DNA from: Centropus unirufus
Taxonomy: Eukaryota > Chordata > Aves > Cuculiformes > Centropidae
NCBI GenBank assembly: GCA_013397695.1
Contig: VYZI01000075.1
Coordinates: forward strand, 1,864,000-1,927,999
Length of the DNA stretch: 64,000 nucleotides
Direction of reading: 5' to 3'
Shown here piece by piece: positions 48,961-61,300 of the stretch. The translations under genes were made by a program, and so were the position numbers. The notes below the pieces were generated by a model that saw only the letters and a list, made by a program, of their open reading frames with translations, searched no databases and was not told the DNA's origin. Every line of letters begins with the position of its first letter. Positions within the stretch are counted from its first letter, which is position 1.

Positions 48961-49141
48961 TGTTAAAAAAAAAGTATTTCAAAATAAAAATGATAAGTAC
49001 TGTATGGTAATATTGGAAGTATTTATATACATAGTTTTCTTTGTCTTTTGTTGAAATGTCTCCTGGTCACTTGGTGGCACTTGGGGTCCCCTCTAGCGCC
49101 ATCCGCCCTGCTCCTCCCTTCCCTTCCCCAGCTCTCACGGC

Positions 49142-49204
49142 TTAGTAGACAGAGCTGTTCCTTATGCCACAGCACAGCACCATGCTCAGGATCATTTCGA
49201 AGAT
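49142..49204 (-). CDS. CD81: CD81 exon 8 (C-terminal tail and stop)
   Basis: 20 codons and TAA. IFEMILSMVLCCGIRNSSVY is the signature CD81 C terminus, with juxtamembrane cysteines for palmitoylation. Confidence 0.97.
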   Translation of the reverse strand: MFEMILSMVLCCGIRNSSVY

Positions 49205-52200
49205 CTGTTGGGAGACACAAGGCCACCAGTGACACACTCTCCTGTAAGATTCATGAGCTCCATCCCCCTCCCCAATTCCTGCGGTTCCCTGCTTCATGTA
49301 AGCACTCTCACACCAGAGGAAAGGGCAGAGATGCTGTGTCTTTGCTGCTGTTTTTATTAGGAGTCGGCCAGTTCATGAGACTATGTTCTCCCCTCCCTTT
49401 CTGGCAGGAGAAGTGGCACCTTGCAAGCCTCCGGGCTGCCAGCTATGCAACAAACTCTTCGACATCCTTGTGGCACTACCACTCAGCCTTTATGCAGGCG
49501 CTGTATTACCAGCCCATGCCACCCACCACGCACTGGGGAGCAAATCCACTGTGGCAAAGAAGGCAACCCTCTTTCCACTGCAGACAGCAGTGACAAAACA
49601 CAGCGGGCCTGAAAACCAAGTGGTTTTGGAAGCAGTAAGGAGGCTTGAGGGTGCTCTGTGCTTTTGGGTGGGGTTGCAAATGCCCCTGCTCTACTGCCCT
49701 AACATTCCCTTCCCCAGGGTGATGACAAAGCCCTGGGTCTCACCACATCCCAGAGCAGCAGGGGTGCAGAGAGCTGGTGAGGCACACTGAGCCACAGGGG
49801 CATCTGGAAGAGAGGGATGGATCCAGCCCAGCTGGAACAGGACCATGGCACCTCAAGGTGGCTTTTTCCCACCCCACAAAAGCAGGGCACCATGCAGTCA
49901 CACTTACCATGATCACCGCAACCACGATGGCCGCGATACCAATCAGGTATAGCTTCCCAGAGAACAGCTCATCAATTTTTTTGTGGCAGTTTGGGAACTG
50001 AAGTAGAGAAACATGTCAGTCAGACAGCCTGCTTTCCTCTTGCCTGCCCCCAGCTCCCAGAAAGGCAGGCCTACTTTTCCCCACATCCCGGCTCAAGGAC
50101 TTCCCACCAGGCTTTACCACTCCATGCTTGCCAGCCCCCTCCAGCAGGAAGAGCAAAGGAAATGCTGACAGGAACAACCCACATCGACCTACACCATCCC
50201 CAAATAAATGAAATCTCTACCCTTTACCTAATTCCCAGTAAATCCCCAAATTTCCCTGGCAGACAAGTTTCCTTGCAGGATCTCCTCTGGGTGAAGAACG
50301 GCTGTGCCTACCTCTATGTTGCCTTTCAGGATGTTGCCCTTTGGGCAGAGGTCATCTCTCCAGAGGGGAGTAATAGCTCCTATTGCATTATCAGGACCAC
50401 AGCAGTCCAGCTACACAGAGAGGGGAGAAAACCCAAAACAAAACATCAGTATTAGCAGACAGCAAACACTCCTGCAGTGCTCTCACCACTGTTAAACATC
50501 CTTGAGGACATCCAAGGCTGAGGAGGGATCTCGGAGGGAGAAACAAGGCGGGGAAATAACTCTCCAAATTATTTTTTTTGTTTTGTTTTCCATGCAATGA
50601 AAAATTTCCTACAGGAGTCCCAAACAGGACTGTCATTGGTATTCAGAAGAAGAGTGCACCCAGCTGTCTCCAGATATTCTGTTTCCTTCTAAGCAGAGAA
50701 GTATTGGAATTAGCTCATCAGAAGAACATTTTTCTTCAACAATTTTACTTCATGGGGTGTGCTGAGGTAAAGGAAAAGCTTTTTCTCCTTTTTTTTTTTT
50801 TTTTTGCTCCTAAACGTCAAAAAATCCAGTGTTGCCTCCATTCCCTGCCCAAGAACTTGCAGTTCAACTTACATCCTCTGGCTGCTGGGAAGGATCAGTC
50901 TGTCTGCAGCACCAGTCACTCCTTACCACTTACCCACTGAAAAACTGCATGCAGAAGTTAACCAGGTGTAATTTGCAGGACACAGCATCCTACCCATCAG
51001 CAGCTTACTTTGGCCATCTGCGCTTGGCCTAAGCAGAGGGGGCAAGCAAAACCACTGACATCTTACCGTTTCATGGAAGGTCTTCACGACAGCTTTCCCG
51101 TTGTTCGTCTCCGATTCTGCCATGAGCGCTTGTTGAAACGCTTGATCATAGAACTGCTTCACATCTTTGGCAATCTGGGAAGGACAGAGGAAAAAGTCCC
51201 TTTCAGCTGAAAAAGCAGCTGAGGCCATCAGGCTGCCACCATTCATTTTCAACTGCAAAATTAATTTTAAGGGGCTGAGGTCATCACTCTTGTATTGGTA
51301 AATCCTAAACTTGATGTTTTACGCTCTGATGACCATGCACATGGAAAGCAACAGCCATGGGGGTCTCTCCTTACTCAGGCTTCACTTTTTTTGATGTCTG
51401 TTCAGTTGCACAGCTTGGACTCTTCAGGATTCACAAGCTAACATCTGCGGGAGGCACAACCCCTCTGCAAAGGTTTAATTAGCTCGCCAGAGTTGCTAGG
51501 AAACAGCACCCTGCCTGCATAATAATATGTTTAGCCATGGAAGAGTTTATTTCGGTGAAGTCATGCTCTCCCCAGTGAATGACTACAAGGGTGTTCCCAT
51601 TCACGGCTGAGCTCATCAGCTGTGGCCTACATGCATGAAAGCTGAGCAGGCTACCACCTACTTACGCAACCAGCTTACGTCTCTTACAAAAGTAAACACA
51701 TTTCCTACTCTGCCAGAGAGTCTAACCTTGGCTGTGAGCACACAGTCCCCTTCTCTCCTCCAAACCCTCAAGAGCTGAGTGATCAGCACCCAGCTTGCTG
51801 CAGCACGGCCATGGTCTCCATGCATTGGTAGTTTTGCCCTCTAAGATCAAATTCTGCATGCATGCAAGCACATAAGACTGCAGCGAAGGGAAGGTGAGTA
51901 GAAAATGAAGGTGAAAAACTGCAATTTTCAGTTCTACCATTATCTAATCCCCTCCAGCCAGAGGATTTTATCTGAGCAATCCCTAGCAGTTGCTTGGAAC
52001 AAGCACATGACTTGCAGCCCTCACGTGTGCACAGCGTATTGATGAGCAGCAAGCTCACTCCTCACGGAAGAACAGTCTGAAGCAGGTTACATCACACTAG
52101 CAAAGAGCAGGAAGCATCAAGCAATCCCATTAACGCAGACACTGGCTCTCCCCGTACAGCATTCCGTCTCTTTGGGGCCACGTGGCCGGGCTTGCTCTTT

Positions 52201-55200
52201 GCTCTTTTGGCACCTAGGACGTGCAGATGGCTTCGCTCCACGACTTCATACACGAATCAGCTCACATCGTGACTGACCGTGTGGCAGCAAGGGGAGATCT
52301 AAGCAAGACAGGGTTATTTTCATTCCAGTCACTGCACTATATACAGTAAAGGGTAGCTGCTACCATCACATGTTCACATTTAAAGTTCATCAGCCTGGAC
52401 AAGAGGTGACCTGCCTGGATCACACAGCTAATCCAAGCCCCTGTGACTCAGCCTGGGAGCAGCTCACAAGCAGAACAGCTTGTGCTGGGATCTGCTGCAG
52501 TTCTGCCCCGGTCGCCGAAAAAGGAGCTTTCAGAGTTCTCTTACTTGGTCTTTGTTGACAAATCCCCAAATTCCAGCTGCAACTTCGCAGGCAAACAGGA
52601 TCACCAAGCAAGTGAAGAACTGCAAAGATAAAGCAAGAGGTTACTTAATGCATCTTACTACAATCAAAAGCAGCAATTAGGTGGGCAAAGGCGTGGAGGG
52701 GCACTTCTACTGATAGAGGAGATCAAAGCAAGGTGTCAAATGACTTAAATCCATTTTATGTCGCACACATTTTCCTATAACTCGTTGGATGCCAGCCCAC
52801 ATCCAGACTTCCCACTGTGATGCCTAGGTGGGTCTCAGCACAGCCTCTCCTATACAGGGAATAGCAGTGAAGAAGATCCCCTGTGCACCACAAGACACAT
52901 TGCTCCTTTTCGTGCATTTGCATGACATTCCAGACAAATTTCTTGCTCTGCCACAGATGCTCCTAGAATGGCAATTGCCAGTGCAGGGTTAAAAACACAT
53001 TTCAGCTGCTGAGGAGCTGCGAGCATCAGGGTGTGATTTATGGCCAGTTCTCTTGGCATCCAAAGCCCTGCAAGGCTACCGCAGTTTTTTGCATAAATAC
53101 TAACACTGAGGTTTTCCCACAGTCCCACCCTGTTTGTGCAACTCCAGCACTCCTCCCTGCCATTTCCCCAAAGCCTCCCTGCATCTTTTGTTCAGATACC
53201 AGGAACACAATGTGATAGCCGGTCTGTTCAATTGGGAATGGAAAGCCGTAAAGCTTTATACATCACAGTCAAGTGGGGCAACAGCCCCTGGATCCTGGGC
53301 AGTATCCAGATAGATTCAGGGTATTTTCTTCAACAACAAAGGAAAGGGGAGTCTCCAGAATGATGCTATGACCTGGTTCTTGCAAGCAAGAGCAAAGAGT
53401 TATCAGCCAAATGGGAACGGGAGTATTGACCTGATAGCAGGAAAGGACTCCCAACATCCTTGTCCAGTCCCTGAACAACCAATGCCTATTTAAACACCTA
53501 TCTATTCCTGATTCTCCAGGAAAATCTTTGGGAGTCTGGGTTCCACATCCCCCCAAGGAATTGCATCACCCTGAACTGTGGGTGTGATGCCAGTGTAGTT
53601 CTTTGATTAAGCACTAGGGCTCACTCTTGCGGTGGTCACCCTCCAGTGAAAGATGTCTTCTTTATCCCAGATTTGGAGGTACAGCTTCCTGCAGGCTCTG
53701 TTCCACAAACTGCAAAACACCAGAGATTCAGCTTGATGCTATGGGAACATGGCATCATTCCCAGTCAGATATGCCTTAGCCCTTTCCCAGACAGCAGAGC
53801 CTGCTCCATGCCAAGTGGGTCCCTCTTCCCTTCCTCGAGTCTTGCCATTCAGCTTCCATACCACCTTCAGCACAGGGTTTTGAAAACATGGAGCTTCAGG
53901 GTACTTTCCCCTTTTGCAAAAAGCCTATAAGCACTCCATCATCTGGCTGCACAAGATGGGAGAGCAGCTGCTTCTGTCCAACACCTTAAGGAAGCTGCCC
54001 GGAAATGTCCTTGGAGCACAATGGGAGCCTTGGACAGTGAAAAGCATTATCTTGAGGTACCTCCAGCCTTCCTTTGGCAAGCCGAAGTGTGAGAGAACAT
54101 GGGCAGCGCACAGCAGCTAGAGCTGCTAATATCAGCCAAAGCAGCTGGTTTCCCTGTCAGGCCTCAGGTATGTTGTACAATCTGCCCTTCTAATCCTCTT
54201 TCCAACTTCAGAAGAGAGTGAGGGGTGATTCAAATTCTGTAATCACTCGCTTTAACAAAAAAAAGTAATCCAAAGCTGCCAGACCTCGCTATAACAGCCC
54301 CTGTCGGATTTGTGCACGGGCTCCTCCTATTTGCAGCAGCAGCGATAATGCTTGCAAACTCCTACAGCAGCTCCAATCCGCCAATGTTCAGAAGTGCTTC
54401 GTAAAAGCAGGGGAGAAGCACCTCCTTCTTATTGGGAAACAGAATGAACTAGAGGTGAAGCCACCTGTGAGAGCGAGGGAAAGCAGCTCCATTTCCCTCT
54501 GTCCCAGTTGAATCCACACCATGGGTCACTACACCGTCACCAAGAACCTTCCAGCCTAATGAAGCCAAGTGCTGGAAAGTCCTTCCAATTTTATTTCAAA
54601 TTTCTATTATTTTTTTTTATGCTTTATCCCTGCATTTTTTTTCTTTTTGCATTGAGATTAAAGTGGAACCAGATGTGAGAACTTGCTTTAAATAAATGGG
54701 TCTCCATTATGCCCAAGGCATAGGCTTTTCATGTGGCCACAGTTTATACAATGAAGCTCATCCCATGCCAGGAATCCCGAGCTGCTGTGTCACATCAAGG
54801 ATGCCTGTAACACTTCAGTAATGCGCTTTTCAGGATTTACCTAGACATCCTTACTAAGACATTGTGGGAAACTTTTGCTGTTTCCTTGTCCAAACAGAAA
54901 AAAATAGTAGATGATTCCTTAAAAGAACAGGAATCACCACACGCAGCCTTGAAACAGAGTGAAAGGGGAAGCTGTAGAAGACATCAGGCACGAAGATTTT
55001 AGTAGGGCGCTTGGTAGAACAGCCCCACCATGATTGAGGAAAAAAAAAGTATGGGGGTGTTCCACTTATAACAGAGAAACTGAATTTCCAAGAATCCTAC
55101 TATTCGCATCTCTTCTGCTATGCTGTTGGCTTCAGTTTCTCTCCTGCAGCCAGGCACAAGCAGGAGCTTGCAGTGTGCCTGCCAGCTCAGCTGGAACTCT

Positions 55201-55506
55201 AGCACGTTGGGCAGAGATGTCCTCAGCCAAATAGTGCTGCCTCGCTCCTTGCAGAGCTCAGGTAGATCCCACATACTATTCACACATTCTTCCAACACTG
55301 TTTGTTGCCAAAGTCTCCAGGAAGGGAGGCACAGCCATGTGCTGCCAAGCAGGAACACGGCAAGGACATCACAGTGCCAAGTGGCACCTAAAGCTTTGCG
55401 ACTCTCACCGTTCCAAGAAGGCACTGAGACTCCTGAATAGCACCATAGCATCCCAGGAACCCCACGAACATCATGACAGCTCCAACTGCGATCAGGATGT
55501 AGATTC
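49142..55506 (-). CDS. CD81: CD81 tetraspanin (5'-partial gene, exons 3-8)
   Basis: A plasma-membrane tetraspanin organising microdomains, partner of CD19 and of EWI/integrin proteins. Minus-strand exons: 55506-55409, 52619-52545, 51174-51067, 50410-50312, 49997-49908, 49204-49142. They join in frame to 533 nt. In order: TM2 (GIYILIAVGAVMMFVGFLG), the CYGAIQESQCLLGT loop, TM3 (FFTCLVILFACEVAAGIWGF), the large extracellular loop (IAKDVKQFYDQAFQQ, HET-LDCCG, DLCPKG, NCHKKIDELF) with the four CD81 loop cysteines, TM4 (LYLIGIAAIVVAVIM) and the tail CCGIRNSSVY. TM1 and the small loop are encoded by exons 1-2 beyond position 64000. Identity is secured by the tail, TM segments and position beside TSSC4. 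The loop between CCG and the third cysteine differs markedly from mammals. Confidence 0.96.
49908..49997 (-). CDS. CD81: CD81 exon 7 (fourth loop cysteine, TM4)
   Basis: 30 codons. FPNCHKKIDELFSGK then LYLIGIAAIVVAVIM. Acceptor acttcag, donor gtaagt. Confidence 0.96.
50312..50410 (-). CDS. CD81: CD81 exon 6 (large loop with CCG motif)
   Basis: 33 codons starting LDCCGPDN and containing LWRDDLCPKGNI. The CCG motif and the third loop cysteine are kept; the segment between them (AIGAITP) departs from the mammalian STLTALTTSVL region. Confidence 0.94.
50789..50805. repeat. Poly(T) tract
   Basis: Seventeen T in the CD81 intron between exons 5 and 6. Confidence 0.8.
51067..51174 (-). CDS. CD81: CD81 exon 5 (large loop, first helices)
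   Basis: 36 codons. IAKDVKQFYDQAFQQALMAE then SETNNGKAVVKTFHET. It lies in the large extracellular loop. Confidence 0.96.
52384..52440 (-). repeat. Possible MIR-like core fragment
   Basis: gacctgcctggatcacacag plus ctaat resembles the MIR core in reverse (acttgcccaaggtcacacagctagt). Short and uncertain; it lies in the CD81 intron downstream of exon 4. Confidence 0.35.
52545..52619 (-). CDS. CD81: CD81 exon 4 (TM3)
   Basis: 25 codons, phase 0/0. FFTCLVILFACEVAAGIWGF then VNKDQ. Acceptor tttgcag, donor gtaaga. Confidence 0.96.
52620..55408 (-). other. CD81: CD81 intron 3
   Basis: 2.8 kb between the TM3 and TM2 exons. I find no repeat family or conserved open frame that I can support. Confidence 0.65.
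55409..55506 (-). CDS. CD81: CD81 exon 3 (TM2)
   Basis: Begins in phase 1 (G|GA) and ends in phase 0. It reads IYILIAVGAVMMFVGFLGCY then GAIQESQCLLGT, essentially the mammalian sequence. Acceptor ttgtag, donor gtgaga. Confidence 0.96.
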
Positions 55507-58154
55507 CTACAAGGAAGAGTGAGAGGCAAACACGTTACTGCAGAGCTTTGTACAGCAGCACGCACTCTAGTGCCTGGTCAGACCTGCGTGTTCCTCAGGG
55601 CAGCTAATTAGCAGCGTGCAGAATTAAGGCCTGGGAGATACGAGCAGAAGTACTGACACACGTAGGAGGACAACACAACATGTATGAGTCAGATCTCAAA
55701 AATCTGAAGCTGCTACCACTGAAACTTAAAAACCCTATTTCCTCCCAAACCAGAAGAAACACAGAAAGCAGTAACAGGCAGAGAATTTGCAGGCACCACA
55801 AAGTCTTTACAGCGTCCTCAGAGCTGCAGTTTGGGAGTTCCCATGGCATATAGACTGTTTCAAATATTTAAGCAGAGAATATGAAAATTATTAGCATATT
55901 TTAAAATAAATGGCAATGCATAGGGTTCTTTTATATTAATCTTCACACAAATATTTATCCAGCTAACATTGTAAAGACAGACAAGCCACAAAACTAAGGG
56001 AAAAGCACTGCTTAAGCACCTAATTTAATACAACCTGGCTTTTGTTTGTCATAGGTTCTTTACATAGAGGAAGATTTTTTTACTTCAACTTACTCTGTAA
56101 CTAGTTCAAAGCTTGGAAACTAGGCATCGGGGGACCTCACAAAAGAGCTATGAAAGTTTCTGCATCCAGCACACCAGAGCTTAGCTCAAAGCTCAGGTCT
56201 GCTGCTACTAAAGATCACCACAGTCTCGCCAATCATGAGACTGGTGAGACCATTGTGATTACTCAGCTGAAATATTACCAGCTCAGTCAAATTTCTTTCC
56301 TTTTTCAAAAACACAGCTTTATCCTGATGTATCCCATACGTTTAGTGCATTTTTGTTAACTAATATTCTCAAGTATTGTGGTTTGTAAGTGAATCCTACT
56401 TTCCATCCAAAAGCAATCTGACACATGCAAAAAAAAAATAATCAGAGGAATAATTCCAAATGAGGCAAGACTGCAGTCACCACTTTTAACTGACAGTGAG
56501 GAAAAAAAATCAGGATGAGAATAAATGTACGTAGGACATCCCAGAGGTAGCAGCAATACAGTGCACCTTCCTAGTGCTTGGAAGACACACTCCTTCAATT
56601 AAATTTTTTCCTTTTTGCTAAAAGAAATGTTTCTATAGCTATTTATCAGTCTGTCAACTCCCCTTTAGAAGCCGAACCAAAGTTTAAACAGAGCTCAAGA
56701 TTACAACTGCTTGTATGTGTCCGCTGTGTTTAATTTTTTTCTTATCTTTGTAGCTTTTAAACAATCTCTCGATAAGTAAAGTGCAAAGTCTAACGGTGCC
56801 GAGAGCAGAGCTATGTGAGTTAAACCCTTCACTGAAAAAACCCAGATGCATAGTAACGGTCTCAACTTTAAAGTTCCTCCCTTAGGAATACGTAAAACTT
56901 GGGAATGGGTCAATTTTGGCACCAGCTTTTCCCCTCTGGAAACAAGTCACCCAAACCACGCAAGCGCCAACGCAAGGGCCAACTCGGCAAGAGGCAGCAA
57001 GGGAAATGCCGCCCAGCAGTCCTGGCCCAGGGACCCTCCAGACAGCGTTTCTCACCAGCACCGTGCTCACACAATGCCTCCTGCTATATTTAGGCGCCGC
57101 AGGAGGGAAGCACACTGACCCTGCAGGAAGCCCCTCTTCACGAAACCTGACAGGCGTAGCAACCGGTGACACCAACATCCTCACAGCAACGCTGCCAGCA
57201 GCAGGAGTTAAAAAAGCACAAGTTGTACCTCCTGACACATGGCAACAGGCAGTTGGGTTGCTGAAGCTCTGCAAGAGCTTCAAGGATAGGACAACACCTT
57301 CTTTGAAGGTGTGAAAAGAAAGAACAAGCAAAAAAAACAAGCAAAAGAAACTCTCCAGGAGTTTATTGGAAAGGACAGCCCCCCAGTTAAATTTTTGTGG
57401 GCTTGCCTGAAGTAGGATTACGTGATTCTGTCTTGGTGGCTGGAGATGACGTGGAGTGAAGGGACCACTGAGGGCAGCCAGAGAACCTGCATGGCAAGCA
57501 GCGGGGTGGGTGAGCATGGGGAGGAAGGGCCCCAAAGCATTTCAGGGTGATGGGAAGACATGAACTCATCCTGTAAAATGAAGGCTGTCTGCTGGATGCT
57601 TGCCAGACTCAGAAGAGATTAATGGAGATTTTCAGACACTACGAAATTGCTGTTTCAAGAAGAGCAACACATGAATAGCTGTCTCTCCAAAAAAAGCCTG
57701 CTTCTTGTCTTCTGCTAATGCCCAAGAACCAGCCCCACCACTCCAGCTCAGTACCAGTGATTCTGCTGGTTCCGCTTTACAACCCAATCTGCATCAGGTT
57801 TTTCCATCTTACAGCCTTGGGTGGCTCCACTGGAGAGTCTTCATCATAGATCCCTCTGGGAAAATCAACTTTGCTCATCCTGGAGTGCAGCAGCTTCTCA
57901 CTTCTCACATTAGGTCAGCAGAGAGAAGACAAAGCTGGGCTGGAGGCAAGTATTTTAATGCCTGGGAAGTCACCATGTTAACTAACCTGGCAGATGGGTA
58001 AACAACCAGATGCAGTACATCTGGAGACCAAGCATCGTGATGCTGCAGGGACATCAATGACCAGACCACTCCTACGAATAGACAGATTTTATTCTCAAAT
58101 TCTTCAAAATAAACACTGAAGGCAACTTTCGGGCTGAACAAACGTAGCCAGAAA

Positions 58155-58385
58155 TTCACAGAATCTGAGACCAAGGGACCTTGGAAGATCATCTGGTCCA
58201 ACTTCTTGTAAGAAAACGAACCTAGATATGACTATCCAGCACCCTGTGCAGTTACATCTTGAAATGGGTACTCTATCATGCCCAGAGGGAGGTTGTTGCA
58301 GTGAATGATTGTTCTCACTGTAGAAAATGTCTTTCTTACATCGAGATTATCAGGAAAATGTTAAGACCCACAGGTGGCAGGAAAG
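58155..58385 (-). mobile_element. CR1-like LINE fragment, antisense
   Basis: It begins cacagaatctgagaccaagg, then ttggaagatcatctggtcca, and has agaaaatgtctttcttacat further on, the order seen in antisense CR1 3' ends. It is considerably diverged, so the subfamily cannot be named. Confidence 0.7.
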
Positions 58386-61300
58386 TTTTGCTCTGTAAAC
58401 TAGGAGAGAAAAGCACAGTGAGATCATCAACTGATGGAGGAGACTAAGATGGAACAGAGACATACGCTGTTTTATAGAAGTCTTCTGGAGGCCTTTGTAC
58501 TCGCTTCTTGCTGGGATTCGTGCAGCTTCAAAAAAAAAACCCAAACGTGATGCACTGAACTCCCACCCTAGACGGGCTGTGGAGATCTTGGACCAACAAG
58601 TGAGATCCTGCTTTCCTGCTTCTCTCCCTGCTCACACTTCACCAACTCCTTAGCAGAGCCAGCACTGCCATGAGGCAAGCAAACAGCAAGAAGTAAAGGA
58701 GGGAAAAGACAAGCACCACATGCAGCTTCATGACCCGAGCCCAGCAGATGTGACTGTTGGGGTGGGAGCAGCAGAACGTACAGCCAGGCAGGAGAGAGGG
58801 TGGTGATGACTGGCCTGGACTCGGAGAACCACAAAAAGGCCTGGAAGGCTTTTGGGATAAAGGCCAGTTTCATTCACAGGCACAAACAAGGGGCCATTAT
58901 AGAGTTGCCTTTTGTTTCCGAGGGTCAGAGTACTACAGAATCCTGGAAGACAAACAGAGCAGGACTCTGCTCTGAAGTTTATTTAGAAACAAACACAAAA
59001 AAAATAATGCAACAATAGGGTCTTGTACGATGAATGGTAGTGGTGGTTCTCCACAGAAATGCCACACTGAAGGGTGAAAAAGCAAATGAAGGCAACTGAA
59101 GCACCCAACCACACACTTAGGATGGTGTTTGTTTTCCCACACCCATCCCTTTCCTCAAGGAATGGGGCTGGTGGGGGTTCTCTGCCTCCAGACGAGGTGC
59201 CAGGCAGCTGGGGAGCTATTTCACAGCAATCACAGCCCACATGGGAATGACCAAGCCCTTTTCCCAGAAAGCTGTCTGACATATCTTAGCTTTCATTCCT
59301 GGCAGATGGCATGGATGATGGCCAGAGCGGTTTCGGGGCTCCGTGTCTGTGAGCAAGGCACCTGTCATCCCCATCATGAATGACACATTATCCTCAAAGT
59401 TAGAGGAGACTACTCCCAGCACAAGCCTGAGTTAACTCCTGCGAGCCTGTCCTGGATGAGAAACTTCACCAAAGCAGTATTCTCTCTTCCAGGACTCCAC
59501 CCAAAATGGTACAATTCTTCATGAGCAAGGCTCCATCTGCCTTTCACACAGCATTTCCCAGCTCATTTGTATTGCAGCTTTCTCAGAGGTCTTAAAACAA
59601 GAAATGCTGTTTTCCATAGATAAAAAATAAAATCAGAGAGGTATAAAATGCAAAAACGCAGTGCCTACAGGGATGCTGCACCCTCCAACAGCAGCAACAG
59701 ATAACCTAGGGAATAGCTGGAGAAACAGGTATAGCGACTAAATACTTTACAGGTGTACATGGTACCTACATGCCTCCACATCCTTGAACCATCCTACAGG
59801 GTGGTTTCTAACCCTATGGCACAGTTCTCTGATAGGAAAGCAGTAACCAAGATTGCTAAAGCTGCCACACATAATAACCAGCCACCCACAAGCTGCAGGA
59901 CCTTTGTTTTGGAGTTGGGAAAGTCACAGGAGGACTCATAGATGAGTGGAGTCAATATTGCCTTGAGAACTCTTTCACCTTTTGAGACAGAGCCTTAAAA
60001 CAGAAAGCTTTAGGGAAGAGAGACAACCTCAGTTTCACCTCGTTCTTACAGAGACATTCAAGGTGCTGTCCAAATTCAAAGCAGAAGCACAACAACTGTG
60101 AAATGATCTCTCTGCTCAAGAGCATCAGGGAGCGATGCATCAGAAAAAGAAGCAGCAGTAGACCAAACATCATTCCTTCTCCCCAGACACAAGCAGAGCA
60201 TGTGCTGCTTTGGGCCAGGTGAACCTCCTACAGCTTTAGCCATAAGGAAAGCTCCCAAATATCAGACCCAGGGGATCAATAGTCATTGAGCACTTCTTTC
60301 TGGATGGTGCTAGGTGGGAAAGGAAAAAAAGCAGCCAAGAGGCCAGCTTAGCTCCCAGCTCATGGAGACGATGCCTCCATTGTGGCCTCTTGCCTCCCGG
60401 CCAGGTAGGAAGTGGGATACCCAGTTCTGGAAGCAGGGAGGGGAGAGAAAAAGGCAGTATTCAATGGCAGTAATTGCTCTGGCATTAAAGCAGAATAGCT
60501 GGTGCCTGTAGGGGGGTAAAACTCATGTCCTGTCCCTGCTGAGAGGTAAAAAAAAAAAAAGTCAAAAAAACCTAGAGTTTAAAGAAAAAGGAAAATAATG
60601 AAAAACAAATTAAAAAAAAGGAATAAGCACAGCAGAGTCCTCTTAAACCAAGCAGGGAGTGGGCCAGCCCTCCTCCTGTGCCCCCACCATCCCCATCAGA
60701 GATGCTGTGCAGCTCCTGGCATGGACATTCCTGGGCAATGTCCCACCTCTCCCCATTTTTCTCCTCTCCTGACAGCTTTAACTTGTTAAGCTAATGGAAT
60801 CCAGTCTCTTCCCCAAGGTCACCATGGCAATGTTTCCAAAAGACAAAAAAGAAAGCCCCCCAACACCACACCATACTTCCCAGGAAGTCCAGGCGACTCT
60901 CCAAGCCATGCCTGCCCTCCCCATGAGATGTGCTTTCAAAAGGGGCTGAGAGCAGAGGCAAGAGAGATTTTTGTGTTTATTCTCCGACAGAAAGGCTCCC
61001 TGGGGGAGATTGCACATCCCAGAGTTTTGCAAGCCTCTGAGGGAGGTCGGGCAGGCAGGCTGCAGTGCCTACACTGCCATGGCTTCCTGGCCTGGAGATG
61101 CTGGAAAAGCACAGGACTCGCCACCACCACTGCTGCAGGGAAGGGTGGGACCTTCAGACAGTGATGGGAAGGAGATTCCATCCTAGCCTACACCACCAAT
61201 CCTGGAAGAACATCGACTCTGTAGCCCAAAAAAAAGGCCGTAATGTAATTCCTTGCAACTTAGGGGGAAGATAGAAGCCGGGAGTGGAAAATCCCTCCAG

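Larger units (their letters stand above)
49205..52544 (-). other. CD81: CD81 introns 4-7
   Basis: Introns of 703, 313, 656 and 1370 nt separate exons 8 to 4. They contain a 17-T run at 50789-50805 and a weak MIR-like stretch nearby (52384-52440, partly in the next exon-free segment's border region). I see nothing else in them. Confidence 0.6.

Noticed and set aside
56882..57535. A 217-codon minus-strand open frame in the CD81 5' intron
   Set aside because: No domain, signal or homology to tetraspanins; the opposite strand is open over the same bases. An alternative CD81 first exon cannot be excluded but has no support.
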